Source of the DNA: Myxococcota bacterium
Lineage (GTDB): Bacteria; Myxococcota_C; UBA6777
Assembly (NCBI GenBank): GCA_963169055.1
Contig: CAUJFU010000501.1
Coordinates: 1 to 22,497, forward strand
Reading direction: 5' to 3'
DNA: 22,497 nucleotides
The position numbers were made by a program, and so were the translations under genes. The notes beneath the pieces are model-generated. The model was not told where the DNA came from, did not search any database, and saw only the letters and a list, made by a program, of their open reading frames with translations. Below, one piece after another: positions 8,366 to 16,939 of the stretch; position 1 is the first letter of the stretch; every line of letters starts with the position of its first letter.

Positions 8366-8395
8366 TTGACAGCAGGGGTGATCCAAGGCATCACC
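8366..8395 (+). promoter_or_regulatory. Consensus -35 hexamer followed by an inverted repeat upstream of parAB
   Basis: A perfect TTGACA (8366-8371) is followed by the inverted repeat GGTGAT-N7-ATCACC (8377-8382 and 8390-8395). The repeat lies where the spacer and -10 box would be, so a protein bound there could repress. No good -10 hexamer is visible at 16-18 bp. The surrounding 150 bp (8328-8487) contains no convincing gene. Confidence 0.3.
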
Positions 8396-8487
8396 ATCGA
8401 AGAATGGCGCGATGTGTCCGAACGAGGAAACGCGATCAATATAGGCGAAAACCCCCATGTCACGGGGATATCGTGTAGGTGGCGGAT

Positions 8488-9381
8488 ATGGCGAAAGCGC
8501 AGCGGCGAAAGACAGCGAGCAAAGAACCCGAAGCCAAACGGACGCGCATTTTTTGCGTGGTGAATCAAAAAGGCGGTGTCGGAAAGACGACCACCACGTT
8601 CAATCTCGCCGCAGCACTGCGCGAGATCGGGCGGGATGTTTTGGCGATCGATCTGGATCCACAAGGCTCGCTGAGTACATCCATGGGCTTGGATGCAGAT
8701 AGCCTCCAACACAATATGTTTCATGTCTTGACCAGCACCATCCGCGAAGATGACGTTGTGCCGCTGCGCGATATCTTGTTGATGACCGAAAGCGGCGTGG
8801 TGTTGGCAGCCGCCAATATCGAGCTTGCAGGGGCTGAACTGGAGTTGGCACGCGCAACGATGGGCGAGTTGGTGCTACGCGAAGCGTTGCAGCCGATGAA
8901 CGGACTGTTTGATTATATCTTGATCGATTGCCCCCCCAACCTCGGGCTGTTGACGATCAACGCGCTCTCGGCTTGTCACGAAGTGATCATCCCGCTACAA
9001 GCCGATTATCTCGCGATGAAAGGGATGGATCTGCTGATGCAAACCATCTCGATGATCAAGCGAAAAGTGAATTACAACCTGATCGTTGGCGGTGTCTTGA
9101 TCACGATGGCTGACTTGCGTACGTTGCACAACCGCGAAGTGATCGAATCCACCAAGCAAGCCCTCAGCAACCAAGTACACGTTTTCGATCCGATCATTCA
9201 CTTTAACGTGCGCTTAAAAGAAGCTCCCGTCGTGGGCGAAAGCATCCTCACCTACGCAAAAACCTCCAATGTTGCGGATGCTTATCGTGCGGTCGCTCGC
9301 GAACTGATCCAATCGGAAGGTCTGCGGCTTGCGCCCCCGCCCGAGGTTGCCTCTCTTAGAAAGAAAGACGATGTCGCGTAA
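8488..9381 (+). CDS. parA: ParA-family chromosome-partitioning ATPase (Soj-like)
   Basis: A 297-aa deviant Walker ATPase that moves or positions DNA together with ParB. The KGGVGKTT Walker A motif with its signature lysine is at residues 28-35 and LDPQGS follows at about 56-61. YILIDCPPNLGLLT marks the Walker B region. The N-terminal 18 residues are basic (KAQRRKTASKEPEAKRTR) and precede the fold. The start may be ATG at 8488 (AGG 8 nt upstream) or the in-frame GTG at 8479, which adds three residues. parB overlaps its 3' end by 11 nt, so the two are co-translated. No size or sequence feature marks it as plasmid-borne rather than chromosomal. Confidence 0.93.
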   Translation: MAKAQRRKTASKEPEAKRTRIFCVVNQKGGVGKTTTTFNLAAALREIGRDVLAIDLDPQGSLSTSMGLDADSLQHNMFHVLTSTIREDDVVPLRDILLMTESGVVLAAANIELAGAELELARATMGELVLREALQPMNGLFDYILIDCPPNLGLLTINALSACHEVIIPLQADYLAMKGMDLLMQTISMIKRKVNYNLIVGGVLITMADLRTLHNREVIESTKQALSNQVHVFDPIIHFNVRLKEAPVVGESILTYAKTSNVADAYRAVARELIQSEGLRLAPPPEVASLRKKDDVA

Positions 9382-10462
9382 ACGCGCCCGAATTACTGTA
9401 CAAAAAGCCCAAGAAACCCTCTCTCACCTCAACCTGTTGTCGCGCTTTCAAAAAGACGATCTCCCCCCACGCCTCGAAGATATCGAAGTCCATCGCCTGT
9501 TGCCTAACCCCTACCAACCCCGCGAAGGCTTCCTTGAAGTCGCCCTCGAAGAGTTGGCCCAATCCATCCAGATCCACGGCTTTTTTGGACACCTATTGGT
9601 TCGCCCAAAGGGAGCGTACTTTGAGTTGGCTTTCGGTGAACGCCGTTTGCGAGCGGCGATCATGGCGGGGCTTCAACGCCTCCCTGTGATGGTTCAAGAG
9701 CTCGCTGATCAGGCCATGATGGAGATCGCGCTCACCGAAAACTTGCAACGCGAAGATCTCCATCCGATCGAAGAAGCCCAAGCCTTCGCACGTTTGCGCG
9801 ATCAGTTTCACTACAGCGTCCGCGAAATAGGCCGCCGTGTCGCAAAAAGCAAAAGTTATGTCAGTTCGCTGCTCTCGCTGTTGCGTTATCCCGATATCGA
9901 AGAGGCTGTTCGTATCTACGATCTCCCTGTTCGCACCGCCGAAGAACTCTCTCGGATCGAAGACCCTGCCATCCGCGCCCAACTTCTGCTCGAAGTCATC
10001 GACGGAAAACTCGATCGCAAGGGCGTTATGGATGCTCGTGATCTGCTCATCCCTTCTCCCTCCGATCCCAACCTCTCTCTGTTTCGATCTTCTGCCTCCC
10101 ATCAAGACGAAGAAGAGAACACAGATCTCGATGATTCCGAATACATCGATGAAGATCGCGAAGATATCCCTGAGCAATACAAGGATTTTTACGCTCCGAT
10201 CCGTCCAGAAACGCCTCCCCAAGACGCTTCCTCTTTTTCTCTCCAAGATATCCCCCGCGCTCCTGCCCGACCCAAAGCCGCTCTTTCCGCCTCCCCCGAA
10301 AAAATACCCCCTGCCCTCCGATGCTTACGCCAATGCCTCAAACTCACCCAACAAGACCAGCCCTTTGCCGACCTCACCGTTGCTCAACGCGACGAAGCCC
10401 GTCTCATCGCCCAACGCCTGCTCATCACTCTGCCCGATCTGCTGACCAAACTCTCTTCTTGA
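9371..10462 (+). CDS. parB: ParB-family partition protein, CTPase and DNA-binding
   Basis: A 363-aa ParB/Spo0J homologue that loads on parS and partners ParA. The N-terminal CTP-binding domain shows LLPNPYQPR (43-51), GERRLRAA (89-96) and TENLQREDLHPIEEA (122-136). The helix-turn-helix follows at about 145-170 (VREIGRRVAKSKSYVSSLL). A very acidic linker (about 244-268) and a proline-rich stretch lead to a C-terminal helical region that is probably the dimer domain. The ATG at 9371 lies within the last codons of parA. An open frame starting at 9329 is an artefact of the overlap. No full consensus parS was found by eye beside the genes. Confidence 0.93.
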   Translation: MSRKRARITVQKAQETLSHLNLLSRFQKDDLPPRLEDIEVHRLLPNPYQPREGFLEVALEELAQSIQIHGFFGHLLVRPKGAYFELAFGERRLRAAIMAGLQRLPVMVQELADQAMMEIALTENLQREDLHPIEEAQAFARLRDQFHYSVREIGRRVAKSKSYVSSLLSLLRYPDIEEAVRIYDLPVRTAEELSRIEDPAIRAQLLLEVIDGKLDRKGVMDARDLLIPSPSDPNLSLFRSSASHQDEEENTDLDDSEYIDEDREDIPEQYKDFYAPIRPETPPQDASSFSLQDIPRAPARPKAALSASPEKIPPALRCLRQCLKLTQQDQPFADLTVAQRDEARLIAQRLLITLPDLLTKLSS

Positions 10463-10656
10463 TCGCTCTCGGTTTTGTGTTTGTGGGGGCTTTCGGTTTT
10501 GTGCCGGCTGAAAAAGGATGGGAATAAGTTTTGAGCGGGCGCGTAGGGAAAGATCGAAAACAGGTGGATCGATGGAAGGTGATCCGCGTGGTCTGTTGCC
10601 GGCCATCTTTTTGGTGGTATCGGCGAGATCTTTTGTACGCAAAAAAGGAGCGAACC
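10463..10656 (+). other. Intergenic region between parB and the SdpI-family gene
   Basis: This 194-bp gap contains no gene I can support. No hairpin with a T-run follows parB, so transcription may continue into the next gene. Only the AAGGAG ribosome site of the downstream gene is clear. Confidence 0.5.
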
Positions 10657-11319
10657 ATGAAACGCGCAATTGGGGTCTCTGTGCTGTTGTTGGGGGTGGG
10701 GATGTTGGCTTCTTGGTACTTTTGGGGCGCGTTGCCTGAGCGCTATCCGATCCATTGGAACGCTGCGGGTGTGCCGGACGGCTTTGCTTCCAAGTGGATC
10801 GGTGCGTTGTTGTTGCCTTGGGTGGGGTTGGGCTTGTCGCTGTTGGTGGCGTTTCTGTTGCGACTCGATCCGCGCAAAGCCAACATCGAAGCCTCGATGA
10901 AAGCCATCGAAGTGATCATGATCGCGATGAATGGGTTCTTTTTGGCGATCCATCTAATGTCCTTGCAGGCGGCGATGTCGCCAAAGATGCACCTTTCTTC
11001 GCAATGGATGATGCTCTTGCTGGGTGGGTTGTTTTTGTGCATCGGTGCGGTGATGCCGATGCTTCGCTCGAATTTTTTTGCGGGGATTCGCACCCCTTGG
11101 ACGCTTTCGAGTGATGTCGTTTGGGAAAAGACCCATCGTTTCGCGGCGTGGTCAATGGGACTGGCTGGGCTGTTGACGATGCTCTTGGGTTTGTTCGTGA
11201 AAGGTCAAACTGGATTCTTTGTGGCGATCGCCTTGATCTTGGTCGGCTCTCTTCTACCCGTGGTCTATTCGTATCTGCTTTATCGAAAAGAAGGACTTCA
11301 CCACAACCACGCCACTTGA
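10657..11319 (+). CDS. SdpI-family (DUF1648) multi-pass membrane protein
   Basis: A 220-aa membrane protein with about six hydrophobic helices (near 5-24, 48-69, 85-105, 117-135, 162-181 and 186-208). Between helices 1 and 2 lies YPIHWNAAGVPDGF (30-43), the DUF1648 signature. GIRTPWTLSSDVVWEKTHR (143-161) is the SdpI signature. Bacillus SdpI confers immunity to the SdpC toxin and helps signal; most homologues in other bacteria have no toxin partner and no known role. None is visible here. ATG at 10657 with AAGGAG 6 nt upstream fixes the start, although the frame is open from 10531. The gene converges on meaB with a 20-bp gap. Confidence 0.85.
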   Translation: MKRAIGVSVLLLGVGMLASWYFWGALPERYPIHWNAAGVPDGFASKWIGALLLPWVGLGLSLLVAFLLRLDPRKANIEASMKAIEVIMIAMNGFFLAIHLMSLQAAMSPKMHLSSQWMMLLLGGLFLCIGAVMPMLRSNFFAGIRTPWTLSSDVVWEKTHRFAAWSMGLAGLLTMLLGLFVKGQTGFFVAIALILVGSLLPVVYSYLLYRKEGLHHNHAT

Positions 11320-11339
11320 CTTTTGAGCTTGCCACCCAG

Positions 11340-12416
11340 TCAGACACCCGTAAGAGATTCGGGGGATGTCGCGAGAGTGGAGAGAAAGATCTGCAAGATT
11401 TGTTCTGCTGCGAGCGTGGGGGTGATCGAAGCGGTTTGGACTTGGGCTTGGAGTGTGGGCAGGATGGTGCGCAGGGCGGGGAGATGATGGAGTGTGTAGA
11501 GCAGTTGATCTTCGACCATCCGCCACATCCAGCGCAGTTGCTGTTGGGCGCGTTTTTGCGCCATTTCTCCCGTAGATTCGAGCGTTTGGCGGTGTTGTTG
11601 TAGATGTTCCCAGATCGTAGAGATGCCTGATCCGTCGCTGCCCGAACAAGTGAGAACTGGGGGTTTCCACGAAGGAGAGGTCGGGCGCATCAAGCGGAGA
11701 GCGTTGGTGTATTCGCGCCGTGCGCGTTCGGCGAGAGGTTTGTTGTCCCCGTCAGCTTTGTTGACGGCCAAGATATCGGCGACTTCGAGGATGCCGCGTT
11801 TGATGCCTTGGAGTTCATCGCCCGCGCCTGCCAACATCAGCACCAAAAAGCTATCGACCATCTCTGCAACGATCGTCTCGGATTGTCCGACGCCTACGGT
11901 CTCGACAAGCACGATATCAAATCCTGCGGCTTCGCAAAGCAAGATGGTCTCGCGAGTTTTGCGTGTGACACCGCCAAAAGACCCGCTACTTGGCGAGGGA
12001 CGAATGAACGCACGCGGATCGGACGCGAGTTGTTGCATCCGCGTCTTGTCGCCCAAGATCGATCCGTGACTGACGCTGCTTGACGGGTCGATCGCAAGCA
12101 CGGCGACACGGTGCTCTTTTGTCAGCATACTGCCAAACGACTCAATGAAGGTGCTTTTGCCGACACCCGGAACCCCCGATATCCCGATGCGATGGGCGCG
12201 ACCCGTTTCTGGCAATAGCGCCAACAGCAGCGATTGAGCTTGTGCGCGGTGGTCGGGTCGGTTGCTTTCGATCAGCGAGATCGCCCGACCGAGGATCGCT
12301 CGATCCGCTTGGCGGATGCCTGCGATGTAATCTTCTATCGAAAAAGACCGTCGTGACGGTGCTTTTTGGCGATTTTCGGGATTCGAGTTCGGATGATTCG
12401 GGAGATCCTTGTTCAT
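11340..12416 (-). CDS. meaB: MeaB/ArgK-family G-protein chaperone of methylmalonyl-CoA mutase
   Basis: A 358-aa P-loop GTPase that protects methylmalonyl-CoA mutase and assists delivery or exchange of adenosylcobalamin. Walker A GVPGVGKST is at 81-89, DPSSS begins at 110, ETVGVGQSE is at 172-180 and the base-specificity motif NKAD is at 219-222. The position directly after mutA-mutB fits. I chose ATG at 12416 because AAGG lies 6 nt upstream and it leaves a short N-terminal arm before SIEDYIAGI, as in the family. The frame is open to an ATG at 12494, overlapping the mutB stop as TGATG, which would add 26 residues and couple translation. Either start is possible. Confidence 0.92.
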   Translation of the reverse strand: MNKDLPNHPNSNPENRQKAPSRRSFSIEDYIAGIRQADRAILGRAISLIESNRPDHRAQAQSLLLALLPETGRAHRIGISGVPGVGKSTFIESFGSMLTKEHRVAVLAIDPSSSVSHGSILGDKTRMQQLASDPRAFIRPSPSSGSFGGVTRKTRETILLCEAAGFDIVLVETVGVGQSETIVAEMVDSFLVLMLAGAGDELQGIKRGILEVADILAVNKADGDNKPLAERARREYTNALRLMRPTSPSWKPPVLTCSGSDGSGISTIWEHLQQHRQTLESTGEMAQKRAQQQLRWMWRMVEDQLLYTLHHLPALRTILPTLQAQVQTASITPTLAAEQILQIFLSTLATSPESLTGV

Positions 12417-12493
12417 GAGAAGCCTTGGAAGTGGGGTGAGGGGTAGAACCCCCAAAACCTGCCGAGCAAGATCGTTCACGCGGCGGAGAAACA

Positions 12494-14689
12494 TCAAAGG
12501 TCGGTGTATCCGAGATGTTGAGCAAGTTTGTGAAGGAGTTCTTGGGCAGCGAGGGGGATGACAGTGCCGGGTCCAAAGATGGCGGTGACGCCTTCGCGGT
12601 AGAGGGTGTCGTAGTCTTGGGGAGGGATGACGCCACCGATCACGATCAAGATATCGTCGCGTCCGTGGGTTTTGAGGGCTTCGCGCAGTTGCGGGACGAG
12701 GGCGAGATGGCCGGCAGCAAGGCTGCTTACGCCGATGACGTGGACATCGTTTTCGACGGCTTGACGGGCGCTTTCTTGGGGGGTTTGGAAGAGGGGGCCG
12801 ATATCGACATCAAAACCGAGATCAGCAAAAGCGGTGGCGATCACCTTTTGGCCGCGATCATGGCCGTCTTGTCCCATCTTGGCGATCAAGATACGAGGCC
12901 GTCGCCCGTCGGCTTGTGCGAAACGATCGGCGAGTTGGCGGGTGGATTCGATAGCGGGAGCTTGGTTGCCGATCTCGCCGCTGTAGACGCCAGAGATGGC
13001 CTTGATCGGGGCTTGGTGGCGGCCAAAGACTTTTTCGAGGGCATCGCTGATCTCGCCGACCGTTGCGTGTGCGCGGACGGCTTCGATGGACAAAGCAAGG
13101 AGGTTTCCGCTGCCGTCTTGGGCGCAACGAGTGAGGGCCTCAAGGGAGGCTTGGAGGCGCAGGGGATCGCGCTCTGCACGCAGCTTGTGCAAGCGTTTGA
13201 TCTGGGCCTCACGGACGGCGGAGTGATCGACTTGAAGGATATCGAGGTTGGCTTCTTTGTCGAGCGGAAAGCGATTGATGCCGACGATGCTTTGGCGTCC
13301 GCTGTCGATACGGGCTTGGGTTTTGGCGGCGGCTTCTTCGATGCGCATCTTGGGGATTCCTGTTGCGATGGCTTTGGCCATGCCACCGAGCGATTCGATC
13401 TCTTGGATGTGTTCCCAAGCGCGTAATGCGAGGTCATGGGTGAGGCGTTCGACGTAATAGCTTCCGCCCCAAGGGTCGATGGTGTCGCAGATACCGCTTT
13501 CGAGTTGAAGAAAGAGCTGAGTGTTTCGGGCGATGCGTGCGCTAAAGTCGGTGGGAAGGGCAAGTGCTTCGTCGAGAGAGTTGGTGTGTAGAGATTGGGT
13601 GTGTCCGTGTGTGGCCGCCAGTGCCTCCATGCAAGTGCGGGCCACGTTGTTGAAGGGATCTTGGGCGGTCAGAGACCATCCCGATGTTTGGCAATGGGTG
13701 CGCAGTGACATCGATCGCGGATCTTGGGGCGAAAAGGGTTTCAGCAGAGAGGCCCACAACAAGCGGGCAGCGCGAAGTTTGGCGACTTCCATAAAGAAGT
13801 TCATACCGATAGCCCAGAAAAACGATAGGCGAGGGGCAAAGTCATCGATGGAAAGTCCCGATGCAAGGCCAGTTCGGATGTATTCGAGTCCATCAGCGAG
13901 AGTATAACCGAGTTCGAGATCGCAGGTGGCTCCTGCTTCTTGCATGTGGTATCCCGAGATCGAGATGCTATTGAATCGCGGCATCTCGGCGGAAGTGAAG
14001 GCAAAGATATCGCCGATTATCCGCATGGAGGGAGCGGGTGGGTAGATGTATGTGTTGCGGACCATAAATTCTTTGAGGATATCGTTTTGGATGGTGCCGC
14101 TAAGCTGCTTGGCGGGGACGCCCTGTTCTTCGGCGGCAACGATATAAAGGGCCATGATCGGGAGGACTGCGCCGTTCATGGTCATGGAGACGCTCATCTG
14201 ATCGAGGGGGATGCCGTCAAACAGGATGCGCATATCAAGGATGGAATCGATCGCAACGCCAGCCATACCGACATCGCCCGATACACGGGGATGATCGGAG
14301 TCATAACCGCGATGGGTGGCCAGATCGAAGGCGATGGAAAGGCCCTTTTGTCCTGCGGCGAGGTTGCGGCGGTAAAAGGCGTTGCTGGCTTCTGCGGTGG
14401 AAAAGCCAGCGTATTGTCGGATGGTCCAAGGCTGTTGGGTGTACATGGTGGGGTAGGGGCCGCGCAAAAATGGCGGAAGGCCGGGATAAGTCGAGAGATG
14501 ACAAAGGCCATCGAGATCTCGGGCCGTATACAGGGGCTTGATCGCGATACCTTCAGGCGTTTCCCAGATCGCGGAGGCATGGGAGGAAGCCGCAAAAGAG
14601 GCGTGATCGCCTTGTGGGGTCTTGGCGGCGGTGGCGAGCGGTGTCGGATCGTGCAGCGGGATATCTGCGAATGAAGGGATCTTACGCAT
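12494..14689 (-). CDS. mutB: Methylmalonyl-CoA mutase large (catalytic) subunit
   Basis: A 731-aa adenosylcobalamin-dependent mutase that interconverts (R)-methylmalonyl-CoA and succinyl-CoA. The N-terminal TIM barrel carries [34 protein letters not shown] and the substrate-pocket region. The C-terminal cobalamin domain (about 596-731) has MGQDGHDRG with the cobalt-ligating His610, GVSSLAAGH and IGGVIP. These are all the features of an active B12-binding subunit. The ATG at 14689 overlaps the mutA stop by 8 nt and has AAGGA about 6 nt upstream. No methylmalonyl-CoA epimerase or propionyl-CoA carboxylase is in the window, so the direction of flux (propionate use or propionate formation) cannot be told. 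Confidence 0.96.
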   Translation of the reverse strand: MRKIPSFADIPLHDPTPLATAAKTPQGDHASFAASSHASAIWETPEGIAIKPLYTARDLDGLCHLSTYPGLPPFLRGPYPTMYTQQPWTIRQYAGFSTAEASNAFYRRNLAAGQKGLSIAFDLATHRGYDSDHPRVSGDVGMAGVAIDSILDMRILFDGIPLDQMSVSMTMNGAVLPIMALYIVAAEEQGVPAKQLSGTIQNDILKEFMVRNTYIYPPAPSMRIIGDIFAFTSAEMPRFNSISISGYHMQEAGATCDLELGYTLADGLEYIRTGLASGLSIDDFAPRLSFFWAIGMNFFMEVAKLRAARLLWASLLKPFSPQDPRSMSLRTHCQTSGWSLTAQDPFNNVARTCMEALAATHGHTQSLHTNSLDEALALPTDFSARIARNTQLFLQLESGICDTIDPWGGSYYVERLTHDLALRAWEHIQEIESLGGMAKAIATGIPKMRIEEAAAKTQARIDSGRQSIVGINRFPLDKEANLDILQVDHSAVREAQIKRLHKLRAERDPLRLQASLEALTRCAQDGSGNLLALSIEAVRAHATVGEISDALEKVFGRHQAPIKAISGVYSGEIGNQAPAIESTRQLADRFAQADGRRPRILIAKMGQDGHDRGQKVIATAFADLGFDVDIGPLFQTPQESARQAVENDVHVIGVSSLAAGHLALVPQLREALKTHGRDDILIVIGGVIPPQDYDTLYREGVTAIFGPGTVIPLAAQELLHKLAQHLGYTDL

Positions 14690-16814
14690 GGTTCGTCCTT
14701 ATGCTGAGGGCTTGCTGCAAGGCTTCGAGTGTGGCGCAAGCATCGCATCCAAGAAAGACAAATTGATCCACGCCTGCGCTGCGCCAAGCGGCTTCGTTTT
14801 GTGCAGGTTTTCCAGCAAGAAAGAGGTGTTGAACGCCAGCAGCTTTGAGCATGGGTGCGATCTGCGGGATCATCGCGACGTAGGCTGCATCGGTGGAGCA
14901 CAAGATCGCGGCGGGAGTGAGGTGGTTTTGGTAGGCTTGGACGGCCTCGTCAGGCGAAGAATACCCGTCGTTGTCGATGGGTTCGAAGCCACCGGCCTCA
15001 AAGAGTTGGCGGGCAAAGTCGGCGCGGGGCCGATGTTGGGGGAGTGGGCCGAGATTGACAAGAAAGATCTGCGGCCGTTGGCCGTGTTGTTGGAGGTAGG
15101 TATCGCTTGCATCGCGCAAGAGTTCGAAGCGTTCGGCATTGCGGTGTGGTTCGAATTGGAGGACTTCCGATCTTTGGCCGATGGCGAGGGCATTGGAGAG
15201 GGTTTCGAGGGTTGCGCCTTGGTGGGCTGCGTGAACAAGCGAGAGCAAGAGTGTTGTTGGATCTTGCGTATTGTCGGGGGCTTCGAAGGAGGAGCGAAGG
15301 GAGCGGAAGATGGCATCTTGCGGATAATCGAGGGTGTGTTGTTGGAGGGCGGAGGCAAGGCGCGATTGGAGGGCGTTGTGATCGATGGGATGCGGTTGGG
15401 GGGGGCGTTCTTTGAGGAAGGGGAATGCGCTGACGCCTGTGATCAAGTCCTTGCGTTGGGCGATTCGGGAGAGGCGCTTGTGGGCGGTCTCGGAGATGGC
15501 TTGTTGGGGAGAGCCTTGTTGGAGGGCTGTGGGCAATCCGCCCTGCGCTTCGATGGATTGGAATAGGCCCCAAGCAGCGTTTGCGATCTGCTCGGTGAGG
15601 TGTTCGATGGTATCGCTACCTCCCGCAGGATCGAGGACATGGCCGAGATGAGATTCTTCTTGGAGGATGACTTGGGTGTTGCGGGCGATGCGTTGGGAGA
15701 AAGCATCGGGTGTCTGGAGGGCGGTGTCAAAGGGGGCGCATTCGATGCTTTGTGCGCCGCCGATGCTGGCGGCAAAGGTGGCGGTGGTGGCGCGCAAGAG
15801 ATTCACCCAGACATCGCGTTGCGTCAGGATGCGCGGCGAAGTGCGTGCGTGGATGTGTGGAGTGATCTCTGCCGATCTACCGAGAGAATAAGAAAGCACA
15901 CGCGACCAAAGTAGGCGCATGGCGCGCAGCTTAGCGATCTCGACAAAAACATCGCAAGTGACGGGCAGATCAAACAGCATCTGTTGGGCGGCATCTTCGA
16001 TAGAGATATCGGCCTCGCACAACCAGCGCAGGTAGGTTGTGGCTGTGGCGAGAGTCGCTGCGAGTTCCTGTGCAGCGGAGGCCCCGGCATGGTGGTAAGG
16101 CAGAGCAGAGACGCGCAACGTGCGCATCTGCGGTGTATGTTGTTGGCTCCATCGGACGAGTGCGAGGGTATGGTGTTTTGCCTCTTCAATCCCATCGCGG
16201 AAAGACCCTGTGGCTGCGGCTACACCGAGCGGATCGAGACACCACGAACCACGCAACGAAGAGAGAGCGATGGATGCGCGTTGTGCAGCAGCGATGCGTA
16301 GTGCAGAAAAGGCCAGCGCATCGGCCTTTGCATCGAGGTAGAGAGGGATGTCTTGCCCATCAAAAAGCGCACAAAGCGGTTGTAAGGCGGACGCGCAATG
16401 GACGGAGGAAAGCGCCGAGGCATCGATCCAAGCGGCATGGAGGCCATGTTGGATATCGTGTGAAAGATCGAGCAAAAGAGCCTGTGGATCGGGGTGGGTG
16501 TAGCGTTGAGCAATGGACCAACCGCCTTGGGAGATTCGAGCGCCTCGGCGAGCATCGAGGAGCGAAGAGGAGGTGTCTTGTGGGGGAGCATATTTGGGGG
16601 CGAGGGGAGGGCGAGAAAGGCCGTCGAGTGTGTGTTGGGTCAGGCGTTCAAGGGGAGTGTGTTTGAGGACTTGTTGAGCGGCCTCTTTCCATGCGTCAAG
16701 GCTGTGGGGTGGGAAGTCTTCCCAAGGATAGGGGCGGATGGCGTCTGTCATGTTTTTGCTCGTGGGGTGCGTTGTCTCGGGTCCGTCTGTTGGGGCTTTT
16801 GTGGCAGAGGTCAT
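14682..16814 (-). CDS. mutA: Methylmalonyl-CoA mutase small (non-catalytic) subunit
   Basis: This is the structural partner of the catalytic subunit in the heterodimeric form of the mutase. It shares the mutase barrel (for example [13 protein letters not shown], and [26 protein letters not shown] abbreviated to its start and end) but its C-terminal cobalamin-like domain has lost D-x-H-x2-G. The corresponding stretch reads [15 protein letters not shown]. This is expected for MutA, which does not bind B12. At 710 aa it is somewhat long. The ATG at 16814 has no clear Shine-Dalgarno; ATG at 16751, 21 codons downstream, has GAG 8 nt upstream and is an equally likely start (689 aa). It is the first gene of mutA-mutB-meaB. 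Confidence 0.93.
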   Translation of the reverse strand: MTSATKAPTDGPETTHPTSKNMTDAIRPYPWEDFPPHSLDAWKEAAQQVLKHTPLERLTQHTLDGLSRPPLAPKYAPPQDTSSSLLDARRGARISQGGWSIAQRYTHPDPQALLLDLSHDIQHGLHAAWIDASALSSVHCASALQPLCALFDGQDIPLYLDAKADALAFSALRIAAAQRASIALSSLRGSWCLDPLGVAAATGSFRDGIEEAKHHTLALVRWSQQHTPQMRTLRVSALPYHHAGASAAQELAATLATATTYLRWLCEADISIEDAAQQMLFDLPVTCDVFVEIAKLRAMRLLWSRVLSYSLGRSAEITPHIHARTSPRILTQRDVWVNLLRATTATFAASIGGAQSIECAPFDTALQTPDAFSQRIARNTQVILQEESHLGHVLDPAGGSDTIEHLTEQIANAAWGLFQSIEAQGGLPTALQQGSPQQAISETAHKRLSRIAQRKDLITGVSAFPFLKERPPQPHPIDHNALQSRLASALQQHTLDYPQDAIFRSLRSSFEAPDNTQDPTTLLLSLVHAAHQGATLETLSNALAIGQRSEVLQFEPHRNAERFELLRDASDTYLQQHGQRPQIFLVNLGPLPQHRPRADFARQLFEAGGFEPIDNDGYSSPDEAVQAYQNHLTPAAILCSTDAAYVAMIPQIAPMLKAAGVQHLFLAGKPAQNEAAWRSAGVDQFVFLGCDACATLEALQQALSIRTNHA

Positions 16815-16864
16815 TTGCAGAGAGGCCGAAGAATCTAGGCGATCGCTGCGTTCCTCAGTATATT

Positions 16865-16886
16865 TGTGGGTACACTATAGCCCACA
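16865..16886. promoter_or_regulatory. Palindrome over the mutA promoter, likely operator
   Basis: TGTGGG (16865-16870) and CCCACA (16881-16886) are perfect inverted arms around a 10-bp centre that contains the mutA -10 hexamer. A repressor dimer bound here would block the promoter. The site is also within the upstream region of the divergent membrane-protein gene, so both could be controlled. Confidence 0.45.
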
Positions 16887-16903
16887 GAAACGGCGATTGC
16901 CAA
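16874..16903 (-). promoter_or_regulatory. mutA: Sigma70-like promoter of mutA-mutB-meaB
   Basis: On the minus strand the -35 is TTGGCA (16898-16903) and the -10 is TATAGT (16874-16879), with an 18-bp spacer. Both hexamers match consensus at five of six positions. The start of transcription would fall near 16867, about 50 nt before the ATG at 16814. Confidence 0.6.
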
Positions 16904-16939
16904 GGGTGGTGGAGTGATCTGAGCGTGAGGAGAAGGCGG

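Noticed and set aside
8354-8563. Plus-strand 69-codon frame beginning upstream of parA
   Set aside because: It runs out of frame into parA, and its second half is a shadow of parA codons.
12515-13426. Plus-strand open frame of 303 codons opposite mutB
   Set aside because: It mirrors the codons of mutB, is rich in Asp/Gly from antisense reading and shows no family motif. mutB is certain on the other strand.
14622-15566. Plus-strand open frame of 314 codons opposite mutA
   Set aside because: Antisense shadow with Gly/Glu/Val-rich low-complexity composition. mutA is well supported.
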